A stretch of 64,000 nucleotides of DNA from JANNBN01 sp031385545 (lineage in GTDB: Bacteria; Actinomycetota; Acidimicrobiia; Acidimicrobiales; JANYDT01), in assembly GCA_031385545.1 (NCBI GenBank), contig JANNBN010000129.1, positions 62,001 through 126,000 on the forward strand, written 5' to 3'. A model generated the notes under the pieces. The model worked only from the letters and a program-made list of their open reading frames with translations. It did no database searches and had not been told where the DNA came from. Positions 1 to 8,797 of the stretch are shown here, one piece after another. The position numbers were made by a program, and so were the translations under genes. Numbering within the stretch: the first letter of the stretch is position 1; the number at the start of each line of letters is the position of its first letter.

Positions 1-1
1 G

Positions 2-2050
2 TTCTGCACCGCTCTCCTAAAAAGCGGGCTCGCCGTGGAGCACCTCGACGAGATCGCGCGTCTTGCCGAACGCCGACCACTACGTGAACGTCGGATCGAG
101 ATGCTCATCCGTGCGCTTCGCCAGGCAGGCCGTCGCCGCGAAGCACTGCGTGTCGCTGCGGCCCATCATCAGCGAATGGTTGACCACACGGGTCTCAGCG
201 CCTGCGCCGAGATCCGCCTTCTGGAGCAGGAACTGCTGGTCGAAGACGACCGCGAGCCTCGTGTTGCACACCGGGCGGACAGCGATGATCTGGTTGCCGC
301 CATTGCGGCAGAACCGTTCGTCGACAGCCCCGCTCCGCTTGCACGTGTACTGGGCATCACGCAGACGGAGCTGGCAGAACTCGTCGAGGTGACTCGTTCG
401 AAGCACATGCTCGATGGAGAGTACGGGCGATTTGTCCCGTTGGTCGCCGATCCGTTGCCCGATGCCTTGGCGACGCGCTGGCACGAACGATGGTCGATGA
501 TCGATGAACTCCCCATATGGCGGATTCTCGATCATCGGGTCGCGGTCGGGCTGATCACGAATCAACACGTCAACGACGTGATTGAGGCGGCGCGTCTGGC
601 TTGCGACGAAGGCGAAGCGTACGCAGCATCTGTTCTTCTTGACCGGTTTCAACAGGCAGACCGGAGCGAGGACCGGTTCGGGCGCGGGGTGGATCGGCGG
701 TCAACGGTTGATCTCCTCCTCACCCAGGCAAGGGTTCTGGATCAGCTTGGATTGTCCGATGAGGCCGTCGACAAGCGAGCACAGGCTGTAGACATTGCGC
801 TCACTGAGGACTGGGTAGACCTTGCGGCCAGCGTCGCAGTGGCTGACTCGGCCACCGGCCGGTCCTACGTCGAGAATGAGGACGTCACCCAACTCATCCG
901 CCGAACCATGAGTCGGCTCGACGGCACACAACGAAGTGCACATACGGTTCGCCTGCTCTCCGAGCTGCTGTGCCGAACAGTCCTTGATGCAGGTCTCACC
1001 CCAGAACTTGAGCCCATCCACGACCGTCTCGTTGCCATGCGGCCCACGCTCTCAAGTCCTGTGGATCAGGCCCATGCGTACCGTGCGCGGCTGTACGTTG
1101 CAGTGTCTCGTGGTGAAGTGGTCGACCAGGCAGCGCTCGAGGAGATGCTCATTCTCTGCCGCAACCTTGAGCTTCATGATCATGTCTGCGATCTGCTCAC
1201 GGTGATGGCACGCACTGCCCTCGAACGCGGCGACGGGCAGGCGTGGAGGCACGCAGTCGATTCCTTGTCCGACCTCGCCGCCACGACACGAAGACCTGTC
1301 GATATCTGGGTCAGGGTCGCGCTCCGGGCAACCGACCTGCAAGTTCGCGGGCAGCATCAAGCAGCGGCGTCGCAGGCCGATGATGCTCAACTTCTCGGCG
1401 CGCGGTGGTCTATCGCCGATGCAGCCATCGCCAACGAGTGCTTCGATGTCGCAGCGGTGTGGCAACGCTCCCAGTTCCGTTCCGAAGATCTCGAGCGAAG
1501 TTCCAGCCAGTCGGTGGTGGCATTCGCCAGACAGATCTTGGCTCGTTCCTACCGTTGCGACCTTCCCGCCGACGATCCGCTGCTCGACGTGCTTGTCCGT
1601 TCTTGCGTCAAGGCTTCGGAACCGTCGGACCGCGCGCTCGAGTCGCTTCCGGCCCTGCTGATCGCTGCGCAGAGCGCGTGGAACGCGGGATACCAGCAGA
1701 ACTGGGATCGGGTGCAGGCAGCGCTTGATTCCTGGCCGATTTCCGGCAGCGCGCTCGGCATGATTCCAATCGCGACGTTTGGCCCGGTCGGCCGATTCCG
1801 GGCGTTGGCCGCGATCAAGGTCGGTCAACTCGATCTGGCCAGGGAACACTTCGCCGACGCGCTGAGCTGGTGCGACGGCATGCGGGCCAACGGCTGGGCA
1901 GCAATCACTCTTGAGGATCAGGCGCATCTTGAGGATCTCGCCGGCACAGGGAGAGCGCCGGCGGTGCGCGCTGAGGCTGCGTACTTGCGCCGATCTCGAC
2001 GGCTGCGCCAGGGTCGGCCCAGCGGGTGGTTGTCCACCACCCACGGCTGA
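2..2050 (+). CDS. BTAD/SARP-type transcriptional regulator, 3' part
   Basis: The frame is open from base 2 with no stop, so the gene begins left of the window; a GTG at 35 is an internal codon or a poor alternative start. The first ~80 visible residues match the C-terminal half of a bacterial transcriptional activator domain: helices around RRIEMLIRALRQAGRRREAL, then a conserved Leu-rich end (IRLLEQELL). Known members of this type (SARP/AfsR/LuxR-like) carry an N-terminal winged-helix DNA-binding domain, which would lie outside the window. The remaining ~590 residues are Ala/Leu/Asp-rich helical repeats resembling TPR-like sensor regions, with no enzymatic motif. The gene ends just before a strong hairpin. 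The regulator class is well supported; the target is unknown. Confidence 0.7.
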   Translation, partial: FCTALLKSGLAVEHLDEIARLAERRPLRERRIEMLIRALRQAGRRREALRVAAAHHQRMVDHTGLSACAEIRLLEQELLVEDDREPRVAHRADSDDLVAAIAAEPFVDSPAPLARVLGITQTELAELVEVTRSKHMLDGEYGRFVPLVADPLPDALATRWHERWSMIDELPIWRILDHRVAVGLITNQHVNDVIEAARLACDEGEAYAASVLLDRFQQADRSEDRFGRGVDRRSTVDLLLTQARVLDQLGLSDEAVDKRAQAVDIALTEDWVDLAASVAVADSATGRSYVENEDVTQLIRRTMSRLDGTQRSAHTVRLLSELLCRTVLDAGLTPELEPIHDRLVAMRPTLSSPVDQAHAYRARLYVAVSRGEVVDQAALEEMLILCRNLELHDHVCDLLTVMARTALERGDGQAWRHAVDSLSDLAATTRRPVDIWVRVALRATDLQVRGQHQAAASQADDAQLLGARWSIADAAIANECFDVAAVWQRSQFRSEDLERSSSQSVVAFARQILARSYRCDLPADDPLLDVLVRSCVKASEPSDRALESLPALLIAAQSAWNAGYQQNWDRVQAALDSWPISGSALGMIPIATFGPVGRFRALAAIKVGQLDLAREHFADALSWCDGMRANGWAAITLEDQAHLEDLAGTGRAPAVRAEAAYLRRSRRLRQGRPSGWLSTTHG

Positions 2051-2064
2051 CCCGGGTCCGTTGG

Positions 2065-2094
2065 CTGGCCCGGGTCGCACGCCGCCCGGGCCAG
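2065..2094. terminator. GC-rich hairpin between convergent genes
   Basis: A perfect 10-bp inverted repeat (CTGGCCCGGG at 2065-2074, its complement at 2085-2094) has a 10-base loop and lies 15 bases after the stop of the regulator. There is no T tract. It sits between a plus-strand and a minus-strand gene that converge, so it could serve both. An overlapping alternative stem (2049-2056 with 2069-2076) is also possible. Confidence 0.5.
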
Positions 2095-2232
2095 GTCCCT
2101 TGGCTGCACGCACCGAATGAATCGGCGTGCAACCCGCCGAGGGGGACGTCCCAGCAGACCGTTTGTGAGCCTGTCAGCACCGCGCAAATTTTCGGCAAAT
2201 GTCGACAAATCTGCGGCTTGCTGTCGGTACGC

Positions 2233-3165
2233 TCACTTGATCCAACTGATCGAGTCGAGATCCAGTTCGCCGACATCGAACAATGACCTTGTCGTTTCCA
2301 TGTCGCGCGGCGTGACGACGAAACGGTCTCTGAGGAGGCGATCCAGCAACCCGGTGGCGATGTTGTGCGCTGCTCGATCCACAGATCCGGGGTCGGAGTA
2401 CGAGCCTGATCCACCGGGGGAGATCGATCGATGGTTGGGACCGAGTTGTCGGTCGATGAGCAGTTGCAGTTGGTCCAGCGGGTGCGGGCTGCCGTCCTCT
2501 GGTGCATGTTCGATGATGAGCTCGCAGAAACGTTGGACAGCGGGGAACCATTGGCCGAACCCACCCATGTCGTGTGGTTCCAGGTGTAGCCCGCAGTAGG
2601 GGCCAACCCGCGCTGGGCCAGCCTCAGGAATTGCGTCGAACACATACAACGGAAGGCTGACGCACACCCCTGTGTCGGTTCGCTCAGTCTGCGACAGAGC
2701 CATCGTGAAGATCATTCCCATGCGCTGCGCGAACCGCCGCTTGCTGTCGAGCGCAAAGTTCTCGATGGCTGGCAACGATCTGACCAGCGATACCAGCATG
2801 ATGTTGGCCAATCGGCCGAACGCATATGTGGGGTACAACCGCCCGTACTCCATTGCCCGCCGGACGAACAGGTCACCGTGCCCGCGAATTCGGTGGCGCC
2901 TGACAAGCACTGCTTCGGGTTTCGCTTCGTACGCCCCGAGGCGCCACTGGCTGAAACCGCGGAAGTTCTGGTCGACCAACACCGGCTGGTCTCCTGCTGT
3001 TTCGATGACCAGCGCACAGTGGTCGTAGACGCCCCTGTCGAGTTCTCTGATGGCCCGCGACACTGCATCGCTGCCTCTGAACAGCAACAGGTCGCCGCGC
3101 TGTATGTGTTCGGTACTGAGCAACGTCGTGACCGATTCGGTCAACAACCCTCGATCCATGTTCAT
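2233..3165 (-). CDS. YiiX/YebB-like permuted NlpC/P60 (papain-fold) protein
   Basis: 310 aa. The N-terminal part has the hallmark of permuted papain-fold enzymes (DUF830/YiiX type): RGDLLLFRG, then the catalytic-type His in YDHCALVIE (about residue 50). The Cys of the permuted active site would be in TGVCVSLPLY near residue 165. Family members hydrolyse amide or thioester bonds, some in the cell wall. The start at 3165 (MNMDRG) is preferred over an upstream ATG because GGAAGCGGAG lies about 9 bases before it. No signal peptide is visible, so a cytoplasmic or membrane-peripheral location is likely. The C-terminal 80 residues are low in hydrophobics and not recognised. Substrate unknown. Confidence 0.6.
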   Translation of the reverse strand: MNMDRGLLTESVTTLLSTEHIQRGDLLLFRGSDAVSRAIRELDRGVYDHCALVIETAGDQPVLVDQNFRGFSQWRLGAYEAKPEAVLVRRHRIRGHGDLFVRRAMEYGRLYPTYAFGRLANIMLVSLVRSLPAIENFALDSKRRFAQRMGMIFTMALSQTERTDTGVCVSLPLYVFDAIPEAGPARVGPYCGLHLEPHDMGGFGQWFPAVQRFCELIIEHAPEDGSPHPLDQLQLLIDRQLGPNHRSISPGGSGSYSDPGSVDRAAHNIATGLLDRLLRDRFVVTPRDMETTRSLFDVGELDLDSISWIK

Positions 3166-3336
3166 GGGCAATCTCCGCTTCCCAAGGGGTGGCCCGTGCG
3201 GCCAAGTTTCCCTGTGGACACGAGGGTGCACCTACCCGGCAAATCCTGAGCACGCTGCGAATCGATGTTCACGGACGGTGTTCAAACCAGCAGACACCGA
3301 CACGATGCGTGCTGATGGGTCGGACCAGGAGACTTC

Positions 3337-3357
3337 GTCAGACACGCCGCGTCTGAC
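3337..3357 (-). terminator. Hairpin downstream of the xanthine dehydrogenase operon
   Basis: A 7-bp inverted repeat (GTCAGAC / GTCTGAC, 7-base loop) lies 16 bases after the pucD stop on the minus strand. There is no clear T run, so this is only a candidate terminator. Confidence 0.35.
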
Positions 3358-3372
3358 ACAGTGAGAACGACG

Positions 3373-5643
3373 TCAGGGGAGCGCGATGTCTTGCGGCCGC
3401 ACAGGGACCCGTGGCAATGCCAGCCCGGTCGCGGCCCTGATAGCCGCTGCGACGGCCGGTGTGGAGCTGATGGTCGGGGGCTCGCCAACGCCTTTTGCCC
3501 CGAACGGTGCTCCTGCTTCGGGCTGGTCGTACAGGCCGGCGATCCGCACATGCGGCATGTCGAGTGCGGTCGGGATGAGGTAGTCCGTAAAACTGGGATT
3601 TCGCACGCGGCCATGGTCGAGAACGATTTCCTCCATCACCGCAAGCCCGACGCCCTGGGCGGTGCCGCCCTCGATCTGGCCGATCACGTGCTGCGGGTTG
3701 AGGATTGTGCCGGTGTCCTGAGTGGTTGCCATTTCGACGACTCGCACCAGGCCAAGGTCGCAGTCGACATCGACAACCGCACGATGGGCGGCAAAGGCCC
3801 AGCTCACGTGTGCGTCGCCCTGCCCGTTCTCGTCGAGAGCGCACGTCGGGCGGTGCCGATACTCAACTACTTGATGCACGACGTCGTTGCCGACGAACGT
3901 GATGACTGGTTCGTCGTGGTCGCCGTTCAGCGTGGATACCCGACCATCGCGAAGCTCGATCGCTGCCTGTGCAACGGTCCATCGTTCGGACGCAAGTGCG
4001 ATTATCTGCGCGCGTACTGCTTCGCACGCGGTCATGACAGCTCCGCCAGACATCCATGTCTGACGTGAAGCAGACGTTGATCCGGCCGACCCGATGAACG
4101 TGTCTGCGGGTTCCAACACAATGTCGTCAACCCCCAGGACGGTGCGGGCGATCTGGAGGGCGATCGTGACGAAACCCTGTCCGACCTCAGCGCAGGCTGA
4201 CTTGATGGAGACCCGCCCGCCACCGATGGTGCACGACGCGGTTGAGAAGTCGTCGAATCCCTCGGAGAAGGCGATGTTCTTCCACCCGATTGCGACTCCG
4301 ACACCCCGCTTGACGTGGTGCGCGTCGGCAGTCCGTCCGGCTCCACCCGGCCGCGCCATCATCTCGTCCGTGCCCCGCGTGTCGGCGGGCATCGGGTACG
4401 CATCGAGCCACGCAAGCAGCTGATCCGTGGGAGCGGTGCCGTCGAGTATCTGCCCGGTGATACACGTGTCGCCGGTGCGAATGAGGTTGCGTCTGCGTAT
4501 CTCGACGGCGTCCAGACCGCAGGCGTCGGCGAGCCGATCCATCTGGCTTTCGTGCGCGTAACAGGTCTGGACTGCGCCGAAGCCGCGCATCGCTCCGCAC
4601 GTCGGGTTGTTGGTTCGGACGGCCCATCCGTCGACCGTTGCGCTCGGTACCCGGTAGGGGCCGGTTGCGAAGCACGCCGCGTTGGCTATGACCGCCCGTG
4701 AGGAGGACATGTACGCGCCGCCGTCGAACACCAACCGGCACTCGACGCGTTGCAGGATGCCGTCCCTCGTCGCATGGTGGCGATACCACATGCGTGCGGG
4801 GTGGCGATGGACATGCCCGAGGAAGCTCTCAAGCCGCGAGTACACGATCTTGACCGGGCGGCCCGTCTTCAACGCAAGGAGGCACAGATGAACGTGCATG
4901 CTCACGTCTTCACGAGCGCCGAACGCTCCGCCGACTCCGGCCAGGTGAACCCGGACCTTGTCCTCCGGCAACCCGAGGCAGGGTGCGAGCTGCCAAAGGT
5001 CGCTGTGCAGCCATTGGGTGGACACGTGCAGGTCCACCCCTCCGCCACCGTCTTCGGGGATGGCGAGCCCGCTCTCCGGACCGAGGAATGCCTGATCCTG
5101 CATCCCGACTTCGTAATTCCCCTCGACAACGACCTCGCCGGTGACGGACTGATCACCGTGCCGGATGACCAGATGACGAAAGATGTTTCCGTCGGGGTGG
5201 ATGGGCGCCGCGGTGATTGCCTGCTCGGCATCGATCAATGGTTCCAGGACGTCGTAGTTGACGATGATTGCGGCGGCAGCACGGCGAGCCGTTTCAGGGT
5301 GGTCGGCGGCAATTGCGGCGATTGGTTCGCCGTAGAACCGGACGACGTCGTGTGCGAACACCGGTTGGTCCGGATGTTCGAGACCGTAGACCTTGGCGCC
5401 CGGTACATCGTCCTGGGTAACGATGGACTGGACTCCGGCGATCTTCCACGCCGGGCTGAAGTCGATGGACACGATTCGAGCTGACGCGTGCGGGGATCGG
5501 AGGACGTGTGCCCACAGCATGGACTCGGCGTGGAGGTCGCTGGAGAACTCGAACGATCCGGTCACCTTCGCGACGCCGTCAGGCCGGGCCGCTGATGCGC
5601 CGACGCGCCCGTGAACGGCCGCAGATGTGGTGGACGCGCTCAT
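3373..5643 (-). CDS. pucD: Xanthine dehydrogenase, molybdopterin-binding subunit D
   Basis: 756 aa. It carries the molybdenum cofactor and active site that hydroxylates xanthine/hypoxanthine to urate. Visible motifs are GVGGAFGARED (cofactor binding, about residue 230), CGAMRGFGAVQ, CAEVGQGF, and near the C-terminus GAKGVGEPP, whose Glu is the catalytic base of this family. The region QDQAFLGPESG resembles the actinobacterial xanthine dehydrogenase D subunit more than CO dehydrogenase CoxL. The open frame extends further upstream, but ATG at 5643 is chosen because it overlaps the stop of pucE by ATGA and the conserved N-terminus (GVAKVTGSFEFSSD) starts right after it. It is the last gene of the operon pucC-pucE-pucD, and translational coupling is likely. 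The exact substrate is inferred. Confidence 0.87.
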   Translation of the reverse strand: MSASTTSAAVHGRVGASAARPDGVAKVTGSFEFSSDLHAESMLWAHVLRSPHASARIVSIDFSPAWKIAGVQSIVTQDDVPGAKVYGLEHPDQPVFAHDVVRFYGEPIAAIAADHPETARRAAAAIIVNYDVLEPLIDAEQAITAAPIHPDGNIFRHLVIRHGDQSVTGEVVVEGNYEVGMQDQAFLGPESGLAIPEDGGGGVDLHVSTQWLHSDLWQLAPCLGLPEDKVRVHLAGVGGAFGAREDVSMHVHLCLLALKTGRPVKIVYSRLESFLGHVHRHPARMWYRHHATRDGILQRVECRLVFDGGAYMSSSRAVIANAACFATGPYRVPSATVDGWAVRTNNPTCGAMRGFGAVQTCYAHESQMDRLADACGLDAVEIRRRNLIRTGDTCITGQILDGTAPTDQLLAWLDAYPMPADTRGTDEMMARPGGAGRTADAHHVKRGVGVAIGWKNIAFSEGFDDFSTASCTIGGGRVSIKSACAEVGQGFVTIALQIARTVLGVDDIVLEPADTFIGSAGSTSASRQTWMSGGAVMTACEAVRAQIIALASERWTVAQAAIELRDGRVSTLNGDHDEPVITFVGNDVVHQVVEYRHRPTCALDENGQGDAHVSWAFAAHRAVVDVDCDLGLVRVVEMATTQDTGTILNPQHVIGQIEGGTAQGVGLAVMEEIVLDHGRVRNPSFTDYLIPTALDMPHVRIAGLYDQPEAGAPFGAKGVGEPPTISSTPAVAAAIRAATGLALPRVPVRPQDIALP

Positions 5644-6143
5644 CCGTTCATCCGTGCCGCAGCGGCATTCTTGATCGCTTCGAAGATGCGGCCATATCCA
5701 GTGCACCTGCACAGGTTTCCGCTGATTGCTTCTCGCATCTCCAAGTCCGTTGGCGATGGCGTGTGGTCCAGCAGATCGTGCACCGCCATCACGAGCCCGG
5801 GGGTGCAAAAGCCACACTGCACTGCTCCGGCCTGAACAAACGCTGCTTGCACGTCGCTCAGTCCGCTGTCTGTCGGGGCAAGGCCCTCGACGGTGGTGAC
5901 TCGTTGTCCTTCGGCGCTGGCCGCCATCACCAGACAGGCGCAGACGAGTCGTTCGTCCAACAGCACCGAACAGCTGCCGCATTCACCTTGCTCGCAAGCG
6001 TTCTTGGCTGCCGGCTGGCCGAGACGTTCTCGGAGCACGTACAGCAAACTCTCGCCCTGCCAACCGGCATCGACGGTGTGTGTGGTGCCGTTGACAATGA
6101 GCGTGTAGGTAACCAGCTCGTCGGGCAAAGATGTTGTATCCAT
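5640..6143 (-). CDS. pucE: Xanthine dehydrogenase, [2Fe-2S] subunit
   Basis: 167 aa, the usual size for this small subunit. The N-terminal plant-ferredoxin-type cluster is formed by CEQGECGSC plus a later Cys (LVCACLV). The C-terminal helical cluster domain has CGFCTPG and CRCTGYG, together giving the two [2Fe-2S] centres that pass electrons from the molybdenum site to FAD. The stop overlaps the pucD start by ATGA, and the start lies 29 bases after the pucC stop, so the three genes form one transcript. Confidence 0.92.
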   Translation of the reverse strand: MDTTSLPDELVTYTLIVNGTTHTVDAGWQGESLLYVLRERLGQPAAKNACEQGECGSCSVLLDERLVCACLVMAASAEGQRVTTVEGLAPTDSGLSDVQAAFVQAGAVQCGFCTPGLVMAVHDLLDHTPSPTDLEMREAISGNLCRCTGYGRIFEAIKNAAAARMNG

Positions 6144-6172
6144 GATTTGGTGGGTTCGTCCTCGTGGTGTGG

Positions 6173-7015
6173 TCAGAGGAGCCGCATGAGCGCTCGTTGC
6201 GCCATGACACCGATTGCGTGGCGGCGGTAATCGGCTGTTGAACGATGGTCGGTGATGGGTGTCGCCGCATGAGCGACCATCATGCCGAAGGTTTCATATG
6301 TACGCGGATCAACGACGCGTGGTGATTCCCAGTCGATCTGTTCGGCCACCCAGGTTTCGGCCTCCGGTGCGCGAAGCGGCACCGGCCCGACGGACCCCAA
6401 AGCGACCCGTACGTTCCGCCCCCCGAGGTCGACCACGAGGGCAAGGCCCGCAACGCTGATGACCATCGCGTTGCGGGTGCCGACCTTGAGATAGTCCTGG
6501 CGGCTGTCCAGCACGGGCAGGGTGATGGCGGTGATGAGTTCGTCCGGCCTGAGCGAAGTGCGTTTCACGCCGACGAAGAAGTCACGCCAGCCGACCAGTC
6601 GTGTCAAGCGGTGCACAGATGTCAGCTCGATGTGCGCATCCAGCGCAGCGAGAACCGGCAGGGTGTCTCCGGCCGGCGACGCAGTGCCGACGTTTCCGCC
6701 GATTGTTCCGGCGTTGCGAATCTGCGGCGATCCGACCGTTCGCGCTGCAGCCGCCAGTGCTGGGTGGGTGGACGAAATCGGTGGCTGCTGGAACTGCGAG
6801 TACGTGACGCCAGCGCCGATGCGAAGCGTCGTGTCGGTCAGGTCGATCGTCTTGAGTTCGGGTATCCGCGAGAGCGCGATGACCGATCCGGGCCGGCGGT
6901 GGCCGGCGTTGACTTCGACCATGAAATCGGTGCCACCAGCAAGGAACTGGGATTCCGGGTCCGCCTGAAGTGCGCGGAGGGCGTCGTCCAGGGAATGCGG
7001 CGTCGCGATGGGCAT
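6173..7015 (-). CDS. pucC: Xanthine dehydrogenase, FAD-binding subunit
   Basis: 280 aa. It contains the FAD-binding signatures of the CO dehydrogenase flavoprotein family: FLAGGTDFMVEV near residue 25 and RNAGTIGGNVGTASPAGDT near residue 105. It hands electrons from the iron-sulfur centres to NAD+ or another acceptor. First gene of pucC-pucE-pucD. A TTG two codons upstream is possible, but ATG at 7015 begins the conserved sequence, and a TAAGGT hexamer lies 6 bases before it, fitting either a leaderless promoter or a short AAGG ribosome site. It is transcribed away from the EamA transporter across a 146-bp region with short direct repeats. Confidence 0.88.
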   Translation of the reverse strand: MPIATPHSLDDALRALQADPESQFLAGGTDFMVEVNAGHRRPGSVIALSRIPELKTIDLTDTTLRIGAGVTYSQFQQPPISSTHPALAAAARTVGSPQIRNAGTIGGNVGTASPAGDTLPVLAALDAHIELTSVHRLTRLVGWRDFFVGVKRTSLRPDELITAITLPVLDSRQDYLKVGTRNAMVISVAGLALVVDLGGRNVRVALGSVGPVPLRAPEAETWVAEQIDWESPRVVDPRTYETFGMMVAHAATPITDHRSTADYRRHAIGVMAQRALMRLL

Positions 7016-7021
7016 CAGCAA

Positions 7022-7027
7022 ACCTTA
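7022..7027 (-). promoter_or_regulatory. Putative -10 hexamer of the pucC operon
   Basis: TAAGGT on the minus strand, 6 bases before the pucC ATG. This spacing predicts transcription starting at or next to the start codon. The same bases could act as a weak ribosome site. Confidence 0.35.
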
Positions 7028-7084
7028 CTGGCGGGCTTTACTTTTCATGAAGACCCTCGTTGAACAGTTTGTGCACAGACCTCG

Positions 7085-7134
7085 GGACGAACCCTGGACG
7101 AACCTCTGGACAAACCTCCGAACGAATCCAGACG
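7085..7134. repeat. Imperfect ~12-bp direct repeats in the pucC/EamA divergent region
   Basis: Units of the form GGACGAACCTCT occur head to tail: 7085-7095, 7096-7107, 7108-7119 and a degraded copy from 7120. They lie in the 146-bp stretch between two divergent starts. They could be operator half-sites or slippage repeats; nothing else is seen in this stretch. Confidence 0.6.
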
Positions 7135-7161
7135 AGCATTCGGGGTGGCACAATCTGACCC

Positions 7162-8010
7162 ATGGCCGTCGTCTTCGCGCTCGGCTGCGCCTTGATGTAC
7201 GGGGTGGGTGACTACGCCGGTGGACGTGGTTCCAGGTTCGCTTCGGCGGCTTCGGTTACTGCAACAGCGCAGGCGGTTGGCATCGTGGCGTTGGTGCCAG
7301 GCCTGCTGATCATCGATGGCAGGTTGACCGGGCGGTCACTCCTTGTTGGTGCGCTGGCTGGAATGAGTGGCGAGATCGGCCTGCTGCTTCTGTATTCGGC
7401 GCTGGCACGCGGCGCGATGTCGGTGGTCTCGCCGATCGCCGCAATGCTCACCGCTGTCGTTCCCGTTATTGCTGGTTGGGTCATCGGAGAGTCTCTCGAC
7501 CCACGCCAGTTCGCCGGCGTGATGGTAGCGCTGATTGGGATCGCGCTCATCAGCCGAGGGGGGTCCAACGACGGATCGGCTCCGGCCCACCACACCCGTC
7601 CATCGCCCCCGGTCCTGATGATGAGCGTTGCGGCGGGAATCGGCTTCGGTTTGTTCGTGGTTGCGCTTGACCGGGCAGGTGACCAAGCGGGCCTGTGGCC
7701 CCTCATCGCCGCCCGACCGGTCGGTGCGGTACTGGCGGCCGGTTATGCGTTTGTGACACGGGTCTCGCCGATCGTCACGCGCCCCGTTTTCGGGCTCGCT
7801 GCGGTGGCCGGAAGTTTCGACGTGCTTGCCAACATCCTGGCGATCCTGGCCGCGCAGCACGGCAAGGTTGCAGTGGCAGGACTGCTGATCTCGCTGTATC
7901 CGGCGAGCACCGTCGTACTGGCCAGGGTGCTCGATCAGGAACCGATTTCGAAAGCGCAAGTCGTCGGCTTTGCTCTTGCCGGAACGGCTGTTGCGCTGAT
8001 CGCAGCCTGA
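7162..8010 (+). CDS. EamA-family (DMT superfamily) membrane transporter
   Basis: 282 aa, nearly all hydrophobic, with about ten predicted membrane segments arranged as two five-helix EamA repeats split by a hydrophilic loop around residue 140 (SNDGSAPAHHTRPSPP). Typical features are SALARGAMSVVSPIAA in the first half and GLLISLYPASTVVLARVLDQEP in the second, where the conserved Pro/Glu region of this family lies. Family members export amino acids or other metabolites. It diverges from the xanthine dehydrogenase operon, so a purine-related substrate is possible, but nothing in the sequence shows it. CACAAT lies 7 bases before the ATG. Confidence 0.8.
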   Translation: MAVVFALGCALMYGVGDYAGGRGSRFASAASVTATAQAVGIVALVPGLLIIDGRLTGRSLLVGALAGMSGEIGLLLLYSALARGAMSVVSPIAAMLTAVVPVIAGWVIGESLDPRQFAGVMVALIGIALISRGGSNDGSAPAHHTRPSPPVLMMSVAAGIGFGLFVVALDRAGDQAGLWPLIAARPVGAVLAAGYAFVTRVSPIVTRPVFGLAAVAGSFDVLANILAILAAQHGKVAVAGLLISLYPASTVVLARVLDQEPISKAQVVGFALAGTAVALIAA

Positions 8011-8114
8011 AGCGAGGCGTGAGGGTTTGGCGAGACGCGACCCAGGGTATGCGAGCCTCACACCCTGGAGGAAGCAATCAAAACGCTCATCAGACCCAGA
8101 ACAGTCCACACGCG

Positions 8115-8765
8115 ATGAACATCGAGACAACTGCTGTGCCTGATCACGTGATCGAACGGGTCATTCCGGTACGACGGCGTACCGTCGACATGGTTCTCAT
8201 CGCAGCAGGGGCGCTGGCGACAGCTGTCCTTGTTCTTGCCGGAGGCCTCTTGCTGTGGGGATACAACTTTTCGAGCAGCTATGTGAGCGATGAACTGTCG
8301 TCGCAGCACATCGCGTTCCCCTCCGCAGAGGCGCTGACCGCAGAGGGTCGCACGGATCTCCTGAAGTTCGCCGGGAAGCCGCTGAACAACGGAGCAGGAG
8401 CACAGGGTTATGCGAGCTATATCAACGGCCACCTGCAGAAGGTCGCCGCTGGCGCGACCTACGCGGACCTGGGTGTGCCCGAGCGTGCGGCCAAAGCAGC
8501 CGCGTTGGCCGCCGTCGAGTCCGGTGCTCCGCAAGCGACGGTCGACGAACTGCAGGCAACGGCTGCCGGAGTCACGGCTCAGCGCGACACGATGTTCAAA
8601 GGTGAGACCCTGCGCGGTCTGCTGTTGTCTGCCTACGCCTGGTCCACGGTCGGGAGAATTGCAGGAATTGCGGCCGTCGCAGCGTTGATCAGCGCGGCGT
8701 TGATGCTGGTTCTTGTTGCGCTCGGGCTGGTCCATTACCGACGCTCGGTCAGCAGCCAGCGCTGA
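8115..8765 (+). CDS. Two-helix membrane protein of unknown function
   Basis: 216 aa. One membrane segment lies at about residues 27-48 (LIAAGALATAVLVLAGGLLLWG) and a second near residues 180-205. Between them is a ~130-residue Ala-rich, probably extracytoplasmic region (e.g. GYASYINGHL, MFKGETLRGLLLSAYAWS). The frame is open well upstream, but the first sensible start is ATG at 8115; the preceding bases overlap the EamA gene in another frame. Similar actinobacterial proteins exist and are often loosely annotated, and I know of no function. A weak inverted repeat (8042-8048 / 8062-8068) lies between it and the EamA gene. Confidence 0.6.
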   Translation: MNIETTAVPDHVIERVIPVRRRTVDMVLIAAGALATAVLVLAGGLLLWGYNFSSSYVSDELSSQHIAFPSAEALTAEGRTDLLKFAGKPLNNGAGAQGYASYINGHLQKVAAGATYADLGVPERAAKAAALAAVESGAPQATVDELQATAAGVTAQRDTMFKGETLRGLLLSAYAWSTVGRIAGIAAVAALISAALMLVLVALGLVHYRRSVSSQR

Positions 8766-8797
8766 CATGACCTCCGTTGTCCGCCCGTGTTCCGACG

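Noticed and set aside
1052..2113. A 353-codon minus-strand frame opposite the BTAD-type regulator
   Set aside because: Composition (Arg, Gly, Pro) is that of an antisense shadow, and the plus-strand frame shows the conserved domain.
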